From NCBI GenBank assembly GCA_035606335.1, contig DATNFP010000093.1:1-22584 (forward strand): a DNA stretch of 22,584 nt, given 5' to 3'. This document shows, piece by piece, positions 1 to 7,873 of this stretch. The DNA is from DATNFP01 sp035606335. Lineage in GTDB: Bacteria > Bacteroidota > Bacteroidia > Chitinophagales > Chitinophagaceae. A program made the position numbers and the translations under genes. Within the stretch, counting starts at the first letter, position 1. Each line of letters begins with the position of its first letter. The notes beneath the pieces were generated by a model. The model ran no database searches. It saw only the letters and a list, made by a program, of their open reading frames with translations, and was not told the origin of the DNA.

Positions 1-1103
1 AACAATCGTGGATGCAGAATGAAATACCTGTAATAGTGGCTACTACTGCCTTTGGCATGGGCATAGATAAACCGGATGTCCGTTTGGTATTACACTACGA
101 CGCACCGGAACACCTGGAAGCCTATTACCAGGAAGCAGGACGCGCCGGGAGAGATAGTCAGCCATCCAATGCTTTGTTGCTTTATAATAGTAGTGATATT
201 CAAAGATTATCAGATAGTATTGCTTTGCAATTTCCACCTGAAGCATATTTACGCAAGGTGTACCAGGCTGTGACAGAATACCTGCAAATACCCATCGGCA
301 ATCAACCCGATCAATATTATCCATTTGATTTAGCAGACTTCTGCAAAAATTTCAAGCTGCAGGCTACTGAGGCATCTTATGCATTGCGTTTGCTGGAGCA
401 GGAAAATCTATGGACGCTTACAGAAGCTGTTTTTAATCCGGCAACTATACAGTTTATTACCGACCGCTATACTCTCGACAACATCTGCAAGCTATATCCT
501 AATCTCGGGTATATAATTACTAATCTATTGCGCATGCATGGTACCATTTTCCAGTATCCGACTACCATACGATTAAGCGCAATTTCAAAACAATTAAAAC
601 TAAAAAGGGAAGAAATAGAAGCAAGCCTGCAGCAACTAAGGAACATGCAGATATTGGAATATAATACGCCCAGCGAAGGCCCGCAACTGTTCTTTCATCA
701 TTTAAGAGTTGATAGCCGACACTTAATAATAGATATGAAACGTATATCAGTTCTTAGAAAACGGCATGAAACAAGGACTAATGCAATGATGTCGTTTCTA
801 AAAAATGAAAATGAATGCAGGGAACGTATAATACTCAACTACTTTGGAGAGAATGTTCAAGCAGATTGTGGGCATTGCGATATATGCTTAAAAAAGAAAA
901 CGGATAAAAAGATTGACAAAAAAGAATTACAGGATATAGTAGATCAAACATTACGGCAAATACCCAATATCACGTTACAACAATTGATAAATGATCAGCC
1001 AATCGCAATAAGAGAACAATTGATAGCGTTAGTGCGTGGTATGATTGATGATAAGACCTTGACCCTATCAGAAAATGGCCAAATAACTAAACCCAATAAA
1101 TAA
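1..1103 (+). CDS. recQ: RecQ-family ATP-dependent DNA helicase, C-terminal part (5' end outside window)
   Basis: A 3'-to-5' DNA helicase acting in recombination and repair. The reading frame is open to the left edge (first full codon at 3), so the ATG at 12 is internal. Visible are helicase motif V (ATTAFGMGIDKPDVR, about 45-90) and motif VI (YYQEAGRAGRDS, about 122-160). Four cysteines at codons 816, 867, 876 and 885 are spaced C-x16-C-x2-C-x2-C, which is the zinc-binding spacing of the RecQ-C domain, next to LNYFGE. About 220 residues separate motif VI from the first zinc cysteine, much more than the roughly 45 in E. coli RecQ; this insert has helical, winged-helix-like character. Only about 70 residues follow the zinc site and I see no HRDC domain. 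The next gene starts 24 bp downstream on the same strand, so they are probably cotranscribed. The family is certain; orthology to E. coli RecQ rather than a Bacteroidota paralogue is less sure. Confidence 0.93.
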   Translation, partial: QSWMQNEIPVIVATTAFGMGIDKPDVRLVLHYDAPEHLEAYYQEAGRAGRDSQPSNALLLYNSSDIQRLSDSIALQFPPEAYLRKVYQAVTEYLQIPIGNQPDQYYPFDLADFCKNFKLQATEASYALRLLEQENLWTLTEAVFNPATIQFITDRYTLDNICKLYPNLGYIITNLLRMHGTIFQYPTTIRLSAISKQLKLKREEIEASLQQLRNMQILEYNTPSEGPQLFFHHLRVDSRHLIIDMKRISVLRKRHETRTNAMMSFLKNENECRERIILNYFGENVQADCGHCDICLKKKTDKKIDKKELQDIVDQTLRQIPNITLQQLINDQPIAIREQLIALVRGMIDDKTLTLSENGQITKPNK

Positions 1104-1127
1104 ATTGTTATTATTTTGACTTTCCAC

Positions 1128-2141
1128 ATGAATGAAAAAATACGTTTCGCTATAGTGGGCTTTGGCAATATAGGCCGCAGACATGCGGAACATATTATGC
1201 AAAACCCAAGCACACAACTTGTTGCTGTGTGCGATAAAGATGCTTCCGTACAATCTAAGATTCCTGGCTATATACCCTTTTATACAGACTTACAAGAAAT
1301 GCTGCAGCAAGTCAAAGCAGATATGCTTTGTGTTTGTACACCTAATTATCTGCATGAGCCGCATACTATTGCAGGGCTACAAGCCGGACTTCATACAGTA
1401 GTTGAAAAACCTATGGCTATGAGTGTGGCTGAGTGCGACAGAATGATAGCCGCAGCCGAAAAGAGCGGCAAAATTATTTTTGCTGTAAAGCAAAACAGGT
1501 ACAATCCTCCTGTGCAGGCTTTAAAAAATCTTATTGCAAATGGTGAGCTTGGTAAAATATATATGCTACAGGTAAATTGCTTCTGGAACCGTGGGGATGC
1601 TTACTATGCAGAGAGCAACTGGCGCGGCACGAAAGATAAAGATGGCGGATGCCTTTTCACTCAATTTAGCCATTTTGTTGATATACTCTACTACCTAAAT
1701 GGCAAGATCACTTCTGCTTATGGGTGGTTACATAATTACGGTCATCAGCATAATACAGAAGTAGAAGATACAGGCAGCTTTGTGCTGAAAGGAGCAAATG
1801 ATACTATTATTAATTTCAATTTTACCACCTGTGCATACGATCGTAATATGGAAGGTTCCATTACTTTTTTTGCGGAAAAAGGAACTGTAAAAATTGGTGG
1901 CCAATACCTGAATACAATAGAATATCAAAAATTGGAGGCAGTTACTTTACCGCCAATAAATATAACTGCAAAAGCCAACGATTACGGTTTATATCAGGGC
2001 TCTATGAGCAATCATGATAAAATAATACAAAATGTTGTAGATGTGCTTCACCACAACCAGCCCGTAATGACCAGCGCTGAAGAAGGCCGCGAAGTAGTAA
2101 GCATTATAGAACAGATGTATAGCGGAGCGGTAAAGGTTTAG
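1128..2141 (+). CDS. Gfo/Idh/MocA-family oxidoreductase (sugar-type dehydrogenase)
   Basis: Predicted cytosolic NAD(P)-dependent dehydrogenase of about 337 residues, the normal family length. The N-terminus has a Rossmann dinucleotide motif, GFGNIGRRH (residues 11-19). The family EKP motif lies at 93-95, with K94 as the usual catalytic lysine. A GG...H-x2-D signature ends at H182 and D185, where this family places its substrate and catalytic residues. The C-terminal half is the alpha/beta substrate domain. I chose the ATG at 1128, which starts MNEKIRFAIVG; an in-frame TTG at 1116 would add four residues. The SPNYLH-like CTPNYLHEPH segment and overall pattern resemble oxidoreductases of nucleotide-sugar or surface-polysaccharide pathways (WbpB/WlbA group), but no such neighbours are present, so the substrate is unknown. 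It lies 24 bp after the helicase gene. Confidence 0.9.
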   Translation: MNEKIRFAIVGFGNIGRRHAEHIMQNPSTQLVAVCDKDASVQSKIPGYIPFYTDLQEMLQQVKADMLCVCTPNYLHEPHTIAGLQAGLHTVVEKPMAMSVAECDRMIAAAEKSGKIIFAVKQNRYNPPVQALKNLIANGELGKIYMLQVNCFWNRGDAYYAESNWRGTKDKDGGCLFTQFSHFVDILYYLNGKITSAYGWLHNYGHQHNTEVEDTGSFVLKGANDTIINFNFTTCAYDRNMEGSITFFAEKGTVKIGGQYLNTIEYQKLEAVTLPPINITAKANDYGLYQGSMSNHDKIIQNVVDVLHHNQPVMTSAEEGREVVSIIEQMYSGAVKV

Positions 2142-2180
2142 CAATTATTTCCTTCAGTTTAGAAATCCTTTTTAATTTTT

Positions 2181-2264
2181 TTTTAAAAGGTTCTAACAAA
2201 AAGAGCTGATACCCCGTCAAACTTATAAACACCCTCAAAATCAGCTTTTTTAAACCTTTTAAAA
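2181..2264. repeat. Nested 84-bp inverted repeat (large hairpin) just before a start codon
   Basis: The outer arms TTTTAAAAGGTT (2181-2192) and AACCTTTTAAAA (2253-2264) are perfectly complementary over 12 bp. The inner arms AAAAAGAGCTGAT (2198-2210) and ATCAGCTTTTTT (2240-2251) pair over 12 bp with one bulged G at 2203. Five bases on the left face one on the right between the two stems, and the loop is 29 nt (2211-2239). The structure ends 10 bp before the ATG at 2275. The inner right arm ends in six T, so it could terminate the upstream oxidoreductase transcript, but the large loop and the outer stem are unusual for a simple terminator. It could also be a 5'-leader regulatory hairpin or a relic of a small mobile repeat. 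Confidence 0.7.
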
Positions 2265-2274
2265 TCAAAGAACA

Positions 2275-3540
2275 ATGAAAAGAATCTTTATTTTCATGAT
2301 TGCTGCGCTTATAGCCCAATCATCTTATGCATGCACAGCATCATTTTCAGAGTCCATTTCCGCCAGTACCGTCACCTTTACCAATGTATCGTCCCCAACT
2401 TCAGGTGGTAGTATGTTCCCTGTTTTTTCCCGTTGGGATTTTGGCGACGGCGCTTCTTCATCCGACTGGAGTGCAACACACACTTATTCCGCCACTGGGA
2501 GGTACTTAGTTCGATTAATAGTTGCCTATGGAGATAGTATTACCAGGACAATAACATGCGAAGACACCGCTTATGATTCTGTGACAATTACCAGCCTGAC
2601 GCGCATTATATCAGGGTCAATTATTGTAGACTCTACACTGTCACACTTGACTTATGATACTTTTAAAGTATGGCTGATAACCTATGATTCAACAACTGAT
2701 ATTATTGCAGCAGTTGACTCAGCATACACTGCAGGGTACGATTTTGTGCCTTATCAATTTAATTCTGTTACTGCGGGTAATTACCTCATAAAAGCACAGG
2801 ACATTTCTACGCCATCTTCAGGTGCTGACTTTGTACCTACTTACCATACCTCAAGCCTTCACTGGAATACTGCAGATTATGTGCTATTTAGTACTGGTAT
2901 ACTATCAGGGCAGGATATTAACATGCAAAATGGCATACCAACAAGCGGTCCGGGCTTTATAGGTGGTAATGTATTGTATGGTGCAGGAAAAATGACTCAT
3001 AGCACAGGTACAGTAGGCGATCCTGTACCAGGATTACTGATATACCTAATGGATGCATCTAATAAGCTTGTATCAAGTGCTTATACTGACAACAGCGGTA
3101 ACTACTCATTTAGTAATATACCCACTGGAACCTATACAGTATATCCTGAAAACATCGGTTATACAACTACCCCATGGAGCTCGATAGTTGTTTCAACTGG
3201 TACCCCCTCTATAAACACAATTAATTTCAAACAAACATCTACAGCAATCGAGCCAGCTACTACTGCTATCGCAAATGTGAACGAAAGCAATGGCACTATA
3301 GCAATTTATCCAAGCCCGAGCGATGGTAATATAAACCTACAATGGGGAAATGTTAGCAGTAAAACAGCCGCTGTCAGTGTAGTGAATATGACTGGTCAAA
3401 AAGTTTATCAGGGGGAATTGAATATCAATAGTAATGGGAAAAATCAGCTTAACCTGTCACAATTGCAAAGTGGTATCTATTTTATCAATATTCAGGCAGG
3501 CAATATGCAATACAATCAAAAACTTTCCATACAACATTAA
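2275..3540 (+). CDS. Secreted PKD-domain protein with T9SS C-terminal sorting domain
   Basis: A 421-residue exported protein. A Sec signal peptide covers about residues 1-19, with cleavage probably after SYA. A PKD-like domain follows, marked by RWDFGDGASSSDW and THTYSATGRYLVRLIV (about 58-90). The middle (about 105-220) is a beta-rich region without a family I recognise. Around 225-325 is a SdrD/carboxypeptidase-regulatory-like beta-sandwich (TDNSGNYSFSNIPTGTYTV). The last 80 or so residues form a type A T9SS sorting domain: IYPSPSDGNINL, then VVNMTGQKVYQGEL, then LSQLQSGIYFINI. These features predict secretion across the outer membrane by the PorSS/T9SS system and surface attachment or release. 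No enzyme domain is visible, so an adhesive or structural role is an inference. A large hairpin precedes the start and a strong terminator follows the stop. Confidence 0.9.
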   Translation: MKRIFIFMIAALIAQSSYACTASFSESISASTVTFTNVSSPTSGGSMFPVFSRWDFGDGASSSDWSATHTYSATGRYLVRLIVAYGDSITRTITCEDTAYDSVTITSLTRIISGSIIVDSTLSHLTYDTFKVWLITYDSTTDIIAAVDSAYTAGYDFVPYQFNSVTAGNYLIKAQDISTPSSGADFVPTYHTSSLHWNTADYVLFSTGILSGQDINMQNGIPTSGPGFIGGNVLYGAGKMTHSTGTVGDPVPGLLIYLMDASNKLVSSAYTDNSGNYSFSNIPTGTYTVYPENIGYTTTPWSSIVVSTGTPSINTINFKQTSTAIEPATTAIANVNESNGTIAIYPSPSDGNINLQWGNVSSKTAAVSVVNMTGQKVYQGELNINSNGKNQLNLSQLQSGIYFINIQAGNMQYNQKLSIQH

Positions 3541-3590
3541 TCGAAATATTGCGTTCATTATATAATAAGCAAATCCAACTATTTTAAATG

Positions 3591-3621
3591 AAAAGTCCCT
3601 GTTTTGCCAGGGACTTTTTTT
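3591..3621. terminator. Bidirectional intrinsic terminator between convergent genes
   Basis: A perfect 11-bp stem, AAAAGTCCCTG (3591-3601) with CAGGGACTTTT (3608-3618), closes a 6-nt loop. It is followed by a T-run to 3620 on the plus strand and has four T on the minus-strand side. It lies 50 bp after the rightward T9SS-cargo gene and 23 bp after the stop of the leftward barrel gene, so it can serve both. Confidence 0.92.
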
Positions 3622-3643
3622 ATTAAATGTGCGAGAATTGTAA

Positions 3644-4456
3644 TTACCATTTTCTATCCCAATCCCATGAAAAAGGCATTAATATAAGAGATAGTGTTAG
3701 ATTTGATTTTCCGTTAAGGGAGATCTGCTCTCCTGAGCCATCTGCATTGCCCATATTCAGATATTTTATTGTACCAAAGTTGTACATGGCTCTAACCTTC
3801 CAGCAAATACCGGCAAAGAAACCAAATTCTGCTTTTACAAACGGTTGTACAACAAATCCGCCTTTACCTGCCACTGCGATGCTTCCATCTGCATTTATAC
3901 CCGCAGGTACACCTGTAAATACAATAGCAGGATACCCACCTACACCAAATGTATAGCATGAGCGCTGGTTTTTATTCAGCGTTGCATCACTTCCGAATTT
4001 ATAATCCATACTTACAGGCAGCCCCATATCAATAGACAGGAAATCAAAATTGTCTGTAACCGAAGATGAAACCTGAAAATCGCCTGTGCTCCATTTGTAA
4101 AAGTTACAACGCGCACCCAGGCTGATTGCCAATATGCTGTTTTCACTCATATCACCAACCTTGAAAAAAGTTCCCGCATACATGCCAAAGCTGCTTGTAG
4201 CATGTATTTTTTTACTTGCAGAAGTGTCGTAAATGTTACCATACCCATCTGTGGTTTCCACATTATGGAAATAAGTAGCATTTGCTATAGGCAGTGAATA
4301 CCCGACTTCGTAGCGCAACCAGGAATTTACATTTTTGCCTTCGTCTTTAGCGTGTTTGTATTGGCCATATGTGTTCGCGAAGGAAGAAAATTGTCCATAG
4401 GATAAGAGAGGACATAGCAATCCCATGAAAAGGATTATAGGAACCATTTTTTTCAT
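3644..4456 (-). CDS. Hypothetical outer-membrane beta-barrel protein
   Basis: A 270-residue protein with a clear signal peptide (MKKMVPIILFMGLLCPLLSYG, then QFSS); a Cys inside it is not in a lipobox context. The mature part alternates polar and hydrophobic/aromatic residues in strands of about ten residues (for example SFGMYAGTFFKVG, SILAISLGARCNFYKW, FVVQPFVKAEFGFFAGICW, LTLSLILMPFSW), which is the pattern of a small 8-10-strand beta-barrel of the porin/OmpA-like membrane type. It ends SWDWDRKW, with aromatic residues close to the C-terminus. I do not recognise a specific family or substrate. It stands alone: a bidirectional terminator lies downstream, and a divergent promoter region is shared with the small protein starting at 4629. 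Confidence 0.8.
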   Translation of the reverse strand: MKKMVPIILFMGLLCPLLSYGQFSSFANTYGQYKHAKDEGKNVNSWLRYEVGYSLPIANATYFHNVETTDGYGNIYDTSASKKIHATSSFGMYAGTFFKVGDMSENSILAISLGARCNFYKWSTGDFQVSSSVTDNFDFLSIDMGLPVSMDYKFGSDATLNKNQRSCYTFGVGGYPAIVFTGVPAGINADGSIAVAGKGGFVVQPFVKAEFGFFAGICWKVRAMYNFGTIKYLNMGNADGSGEQISLNGKSNLTLSLILMPFSWDWDRKW

Positions 4457-4582
4457 AAAAAGTATTTTTGTTGCGTAAAATAGAAAACGTTTTTCATTTT
4501 TTTATTAACTAATTGATAATAATATGTTTACGTTGTATTTGTCATGAACGTATGAGTAATTATTTTCTATCATCTCAAGATG

Positions 4583-4612
4583 TTTAAATTAATGTTAATT
4601 CATATAACTTTG
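4583..4612 (+). promoter_or_regulatory. Putative Bacteroidota-type promoter with overlapping small palindrome
   Basis: TAACTTTG at 4605-4612 matches the Bacteroidota -7 pattern TAnnTTTG exactly, with an imperfect -33 element TTTA at 4583-4586 (spacer 18). The palindrome AATTAATGTTAATT (4587-4600; two 6-base arms, 2-bp centre) fills the spacer, as an operator would. The predicted start of transcription would be only about 10 nt before the TTG start codon at 4629. The -7 match is seen; promoter activity and operator function are inferred. Confidence 0.5.
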
Positions 4613-4628
4613 AAACCCATAGCTTCTC

Positions 4629-5159
4629 TTGAAGAAAACTTTTTCATACATACTGTCTACCTTATTGATGCTCTCACTTAGTGTCAGTACAATATTTTAT
4701 TATCTATATTTTGACCTTTCAGAATTTCAGGCAAAAAAAGAAGCTCATCTCACTTTAGCAAATCATGTAAATAATTTGCAGGTTTTTAAAATTCCCGCAA
4801 AACAATTGAAACAGAATGGACAAGATGAAATCTGGCACGATGGTAAACTATATGATATAGCATCATGCAAGGTAAATGGCGATACTGCTACCATATATGT
4901 ACTTCATGATAAAGAGGAAGAAAGTATTGTAAGTGAAATCGCCGATTATATAAAGGCCGATTGCCAATATGTAGCTAACGATGGATATAACCATATAGGG
5001 CATCGGCATGTACCTGTAATAAAGGAATACAAATACATTACAAGCAGTTATTATTTTAAAATTGTTAGTCTCTTTTCTCCAAAAGATTTTCATCAATTGA
5101 CAGCGGCATATTTCTCAAATAACTGCCGGGCAGTTATTACGCCTCCTCCCAAAGCATAG
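4629..5159 (+). CDS. Small exported or membrane-anchored protein with His-rich motif, upstream of TonB receptor
   Basis: A 176-residue protein starting with TTG; MKKTFSYILSTLLMLSLSVS is a typical export signal or N-terminal anchor (hydrophobic about residues 8-26). The next in-frame ATG would cut into the hydrophobic stretch, so TTG is preferred. The rest is soluble, with an HIGHRH cluster (H122, H125, H127) and two or three Cys (for example C79 and the one before QYVAND), which could bind a metal. It ends AVITPPPKA. I do not recognise a family. Bacteroidota often encode a short, signal-bearing, His/Cys-containing protein ending in a PPP tail directly before metal-linked TonB-dependent receptors; this gene fits that arrangement (inference). 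It is 74 bp upstream of the receptor gene on the same strand, with a promoter match just before it. Confidence 0.72.
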   Translation: MKKTFSYILSTLLMLSLSVSTIFYYLYFDLSEFQAKKEAHLTLANHVNNLQVFKIPAKQLKQNGQDEIWHDGKLYDIASCKVNGDTATIYVLHDKEEESIVSEIADYIKADCQYVANDGYNHIGHRHVPVIKEYKYITSSYYFKIVSLFSPKDFHQLTAAYFSNNCRAVITPPPKA

Positions 5160-5184
5160 CCATTTTTCTAGTTCTATTAATAAC

Positions 5185-5204
5185 AGCTTCTATTTGCTGA
5201 AGCT
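5185..5204 (+). terminator. Weak hairpin between the small protein and the TonB receptor (possible attenuator)
   Basis: AGCTTC (5185-5190) and GAAGCT (5199-5204) can form a 6-bp stem with an 8-nt loop, followed by an AT-rich but interrupted T stretch (TTAATTATTTTATTT). It could reduce read-through into the receptor gene, but the stem is short and the T-run imperfect. Confidence 0.3.
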
Positions 5205-5233
5205 TAATTATTTTATTTACAAATTCCGGTATT

Positions 5234-7726
5234 ATGAAAAATGGATTAAATTCTATTTATACAATTATTCTTTTATTTTTTTCAATAAGCGCATTCTCTC
5301 AAAATTCTTTATCAGGCAAAGTAGAAAGTGACAAGACATGGGAACCGATATCGGGCGCAAGTGTATATATCGAAGACTTAAAATTAGGCACACTTGCTAA
5401 TGAGAATGGAGATTTTGAGTTAAAGAATCTTCCTTCCGGAACTTATGTGGTAGAAGTGCGCTCCTTGGGATATGCAGTATTAGCACAAACAGTAACAATA
5501 CACGGAAATACAACAGTAAAATTCTCGCTGAAACGAGCTGATTTTGAGGCACAGGAAGTAGTAGTAACAGGCAACGCAATAGCCACTGACCTGGTAAATA
5601 CTCCTCAGCCAATTACAGAAGTTCCGAATAGCTACCTAATGCAAAATGCATCTACTAATATCATTGACGCAATTTCAAAAGTACCGGGAGTATCTGCCAT
5701 TACAGATGGACAAAGTATTTCTAAACCTGTAATACGCGGCTTAGGATATAACAGGGTGGTAACAGTAAACGATGGCATACGTCAGGAAGGACAACAATGG
5801 GGAGATGAATTTGGCATAGAAGTAGACCCCAATTCAGTTGATAGAGTGGAAATATTAAAGGGTCCTGCGTCATTAGTATATGGATCTGATGCCATAAATG
5901 GCGTTATCAATTTGTTGCCTGAAGAGACTCAACCGGAAGGTCAGATCAAAGGAGACATCCTGTACAATTATCAAAGCAATAATGGCCTTATGAATGGCAT
6001 GGCACATTTGGCAGGTAATATAAAAGGTATAGCATTTAGCGCGCGAATAGATAATACAATGGCTCATGCTTACCAAAATAAATATGATGGTTATGTGCTC
6101 AATTCGCAGTTCAGCAATTTCAACTGGGATGGAACAATAGGTGTACATAGAAAATGGGGATTCTCTCAGCTTCATTACAGCTATTTTGATTTGAAAACAG
6201 GAATAGTAGATGGGACAAGGGATTCCACAGGTGCTTTTCAACGGCAAACAGGTGTAGATAGTCTTGGCAATCCAATATACACTACTGCGACAAACCAGGA
6301 GTTAAAATCTTATACTCCGCTTCTTATCAATCAGCAGATACGACATTATAAACTAGCGTGGGATAATAGTGTTGCAATAGGACAAAGCAGGATCATTGCC
6401 AAGGTGGCCTGGCAACAAAACAGGCGACAAGAAAATAACGACCCCTCAATGCCTAATACATCAAATATCTATTATCTGCTGAATACTGTAAATTATGATC
6501 TCCGCTATGTATCGCCTACATGGAACAATTTCAATTTTTCCGCAGGCGTAAATGGCATGTATCAAAACTCACAAAATAAGGGTACATTATTACTGATACC
6601 TGAATACAACTTACTCGATTTGGGTGCATTTGCTATAGCAAGTAAAAGAATCGGCAAGCTTAATATCAGTGGTGGTGTGAGGTATGACACACGACAATTT
6701 AAAGGACACGATGATTATGTTGACTCCGGTGGTAATGAGCTTTCACCAACTGACCCTGCAGCTATTCATCGCTTTACAGGATATAGCTCTAATTTTAATG
6801 GAGTTTCAGCAAGTATAGGCGCTACATATCAATTTCCACACGGTATTTATTTAAAAGCGAATGCAGCAAAAGGATTTCGTGCTCCCAATGTTGCAGAATC
6901 AGGATCAAACGGCATACATGACGGAACAGTGGTGTATGAAATTGGCAATCCCAATTTAAAACCTGAAAGCAGCCTTGAATTTGATATATCACCCGGCATA
7001 CAAACAAAAGATGTAACTGCTGAAGTAGACCCATTCATCAATACTATCAACAATTACATCTATCCTAAGCAATTGAAGAGCAAAGATGGTGGTGATTCAC
7101 TGAATAGCAGCACAATAGGCTTCCCTGAAGCTCCTGTATTCATGTATACGCAAGGGGACGCTGTGTTAACAGGACTTGAAGCAGTGCTTGATATTCACCC
7201 TTCAAAGATCAGTTGGTTTGATTGGTATACTGGTTTTAGTACAGTAGATGCTCATTTGAAAAATGTACCTGATTCTGAGAAATATTTGCCATTCACACCA
7301 CCGGCAAGATTGCGCTCGGAAATAACCTTAACAGCAAAAAAAATCAACAAGACTTTGCATAATACTTATGTACGTCTTGGTGTTTTTTACAGCTTTGAGC
7401 AAAATCACGTTTACCAGGCCAGTCAAATTTATGATCAATTATCTGGCTTTGAACAACAAGCAAGCATATCCCCTACTGCCGCCTATACACTACTAAACGC
7501 AGGATTAGGAAGTGATATTATGGTACATGGTCGTAAATCATTATCAGTATACATTTCAATTGATAATATCGCAAATACCCCATACATGGATTACATGAGC
7601 CGTTTTAAATATTACCCTGTTAATCTGGGTAATGGAGTGGATCGTGTCGGAGTATATAATATGGGAAGAAATATTAGCGTAAAAGTATTGATACCATTGG
7701 ATTTTAAAGGAACTACAGCCCCTTAA
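5234..7726 (+). CDS. TonB-dependent outer-membrane receptor
   Basis: An 830-residue outer-membrane active transporter energised by TonB-ExbBD. The signal peptide is residues 1-22 (cleavage before Q23). Residues about 25-105 form the carboxypeptidase-regulatory-like domain common in Bacteroidota receptors (ending in FSLKRADFEAQEV). EVVVTG (108-113) is the TonB-box-like start of the plug, which runs to about 225 and contains KPVIRGLGYNRVVTVNDGIR, WGDEFGIEVDPNSVDRVEIL and KGPASLVYGSDAINGVINL. The remainder is the 22-strand barrel, including the conserved KGFRAPNVAE segment and NPNLKPESSLEFD. The barrel appears to end at ISVKVLIPLDF, with six extra residues after the aromatic. The plug resembles receptors that import metals or metal chelates rather than SusC-type glycan receptors, and no SusD follows. 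The substrate is not readable from sequence. It probably shares a promoter with the small gene before it, and a strong terminator follows. Confidence 0.95.
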   Translation: MKNGLNSIYTIILLFFSISAFSQNSLSGKVESDKTWEPISGASVYIEDLKLGTLANENGDFELKNLPSGTYVVEVRSLGYAVLAQTVTIHGNTTVKFSLKRADFEAQEVVVTGNAIATDLVNTPQPITEVPNSYLMQNASTNIIDAISKVPGVSAITDGQSISKPVIRGLGYNRVVTVNDGIRQEGQQWGDEFGIEVDPNSVDRVEILKGPASLVYGSDAINGVINLLPEETQPEGQIKGDILYNYQSNNGLMNGMAHLAGNIKGIAFSARIDNTMAHAYQNKYDGYVLNSQFSNFNWDGTIGVHRKWGFSQLHYSYFDLKTGIVDGTRDSTGAFQRQTGVDSLGNPIYTTATNQELKSYTPLLINQQIRHYKLAWDNSVAIGQSRIIAKVAWQQNRRQENNDPSMPNTSNIYYLLNTVNYDLRYVSPTWNNFNFSAGVNGMYQNSQNKGTLLLIPEYNLLDLGAFAIASKRIGKLNISGGVRYDTRQFKGHDDYVDSGGNELSPTDPAAIHRFTGYSSNFNGVSASIGATYQFPHGIYLKANAAKGFRAPNVAESGSNGIHDGTVVYEIGNPNLKPESSLEFDISPGIQTKDVTAEVDPFINTINNYIYPKQLKSKDGGDSLNSSTIGFPEAPVFMYTQGDAVLTGLEAVLDIHPSKISWFDWYTGFSTVDAHLKNVPDSEKYLPFTPPARLRSEITLTAKKINKTLHNTYVRLGVFYSFEQNHVYQASQIYDQLSGFEQQASISPTAAYTLLNAGLGSDIMVHGRKSLSVYISIDNIANTPYMDYMSRFKYYPVNLGNGVDRVGVYNMGRNISVKVLIPLDFKGTTAP

Positions 7727-7745
7727 CAACCTCTATCATGAGAAC

Positions 7746-7776
7746 AAGCTACCTACTATTTGTAGGTAGCTTATTT
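7746..7776 (+). terminator. Intrinsic terminator after the TonB receptor gene
   Basis: A perfect 11-bp stem, AAGCTACCTAC (7746-7756) with GTAGGTAGCTT (7762-7772), closes a 5-nt loop and is followed by ATTTATTG. It lies 19 bp after the receptor stop codon. Confidence 0.85.
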
Positions 7777-7873
7777 ATTGTATTAAACCTTTAACAACAT
7801 CTTGTCAATTTACTCAGTATATTGATGTTACATTTAATTCTAGATACTAAAAGAAAGACCCATATTATAGATT

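Noticed and set aside
1116..1127. TTG start at 1116 for the oxidoreductase
   Set aside because: It adds only four residues; the ATG at 1128 gives the standard distance to the Rossmann motif.
2171..2188. Poly-T/A tract as a phase-variation repeat
   Set aside because: The tract is part of the inverted-repeat arm and lies outside any coding region; no slippage-prone coding repeat is present.
3651..3956. Rightward open frame opposite the beta-barrel gene
   Set aside because: The leftward frame has a signal peptide and strand pattern; the rightward frame has neither.
5873..6247. 124-codon open frame antisense to the TonB receptor
   Set aside because: It overlaps conserved plug and barrel codons and has no credible start context or domain.
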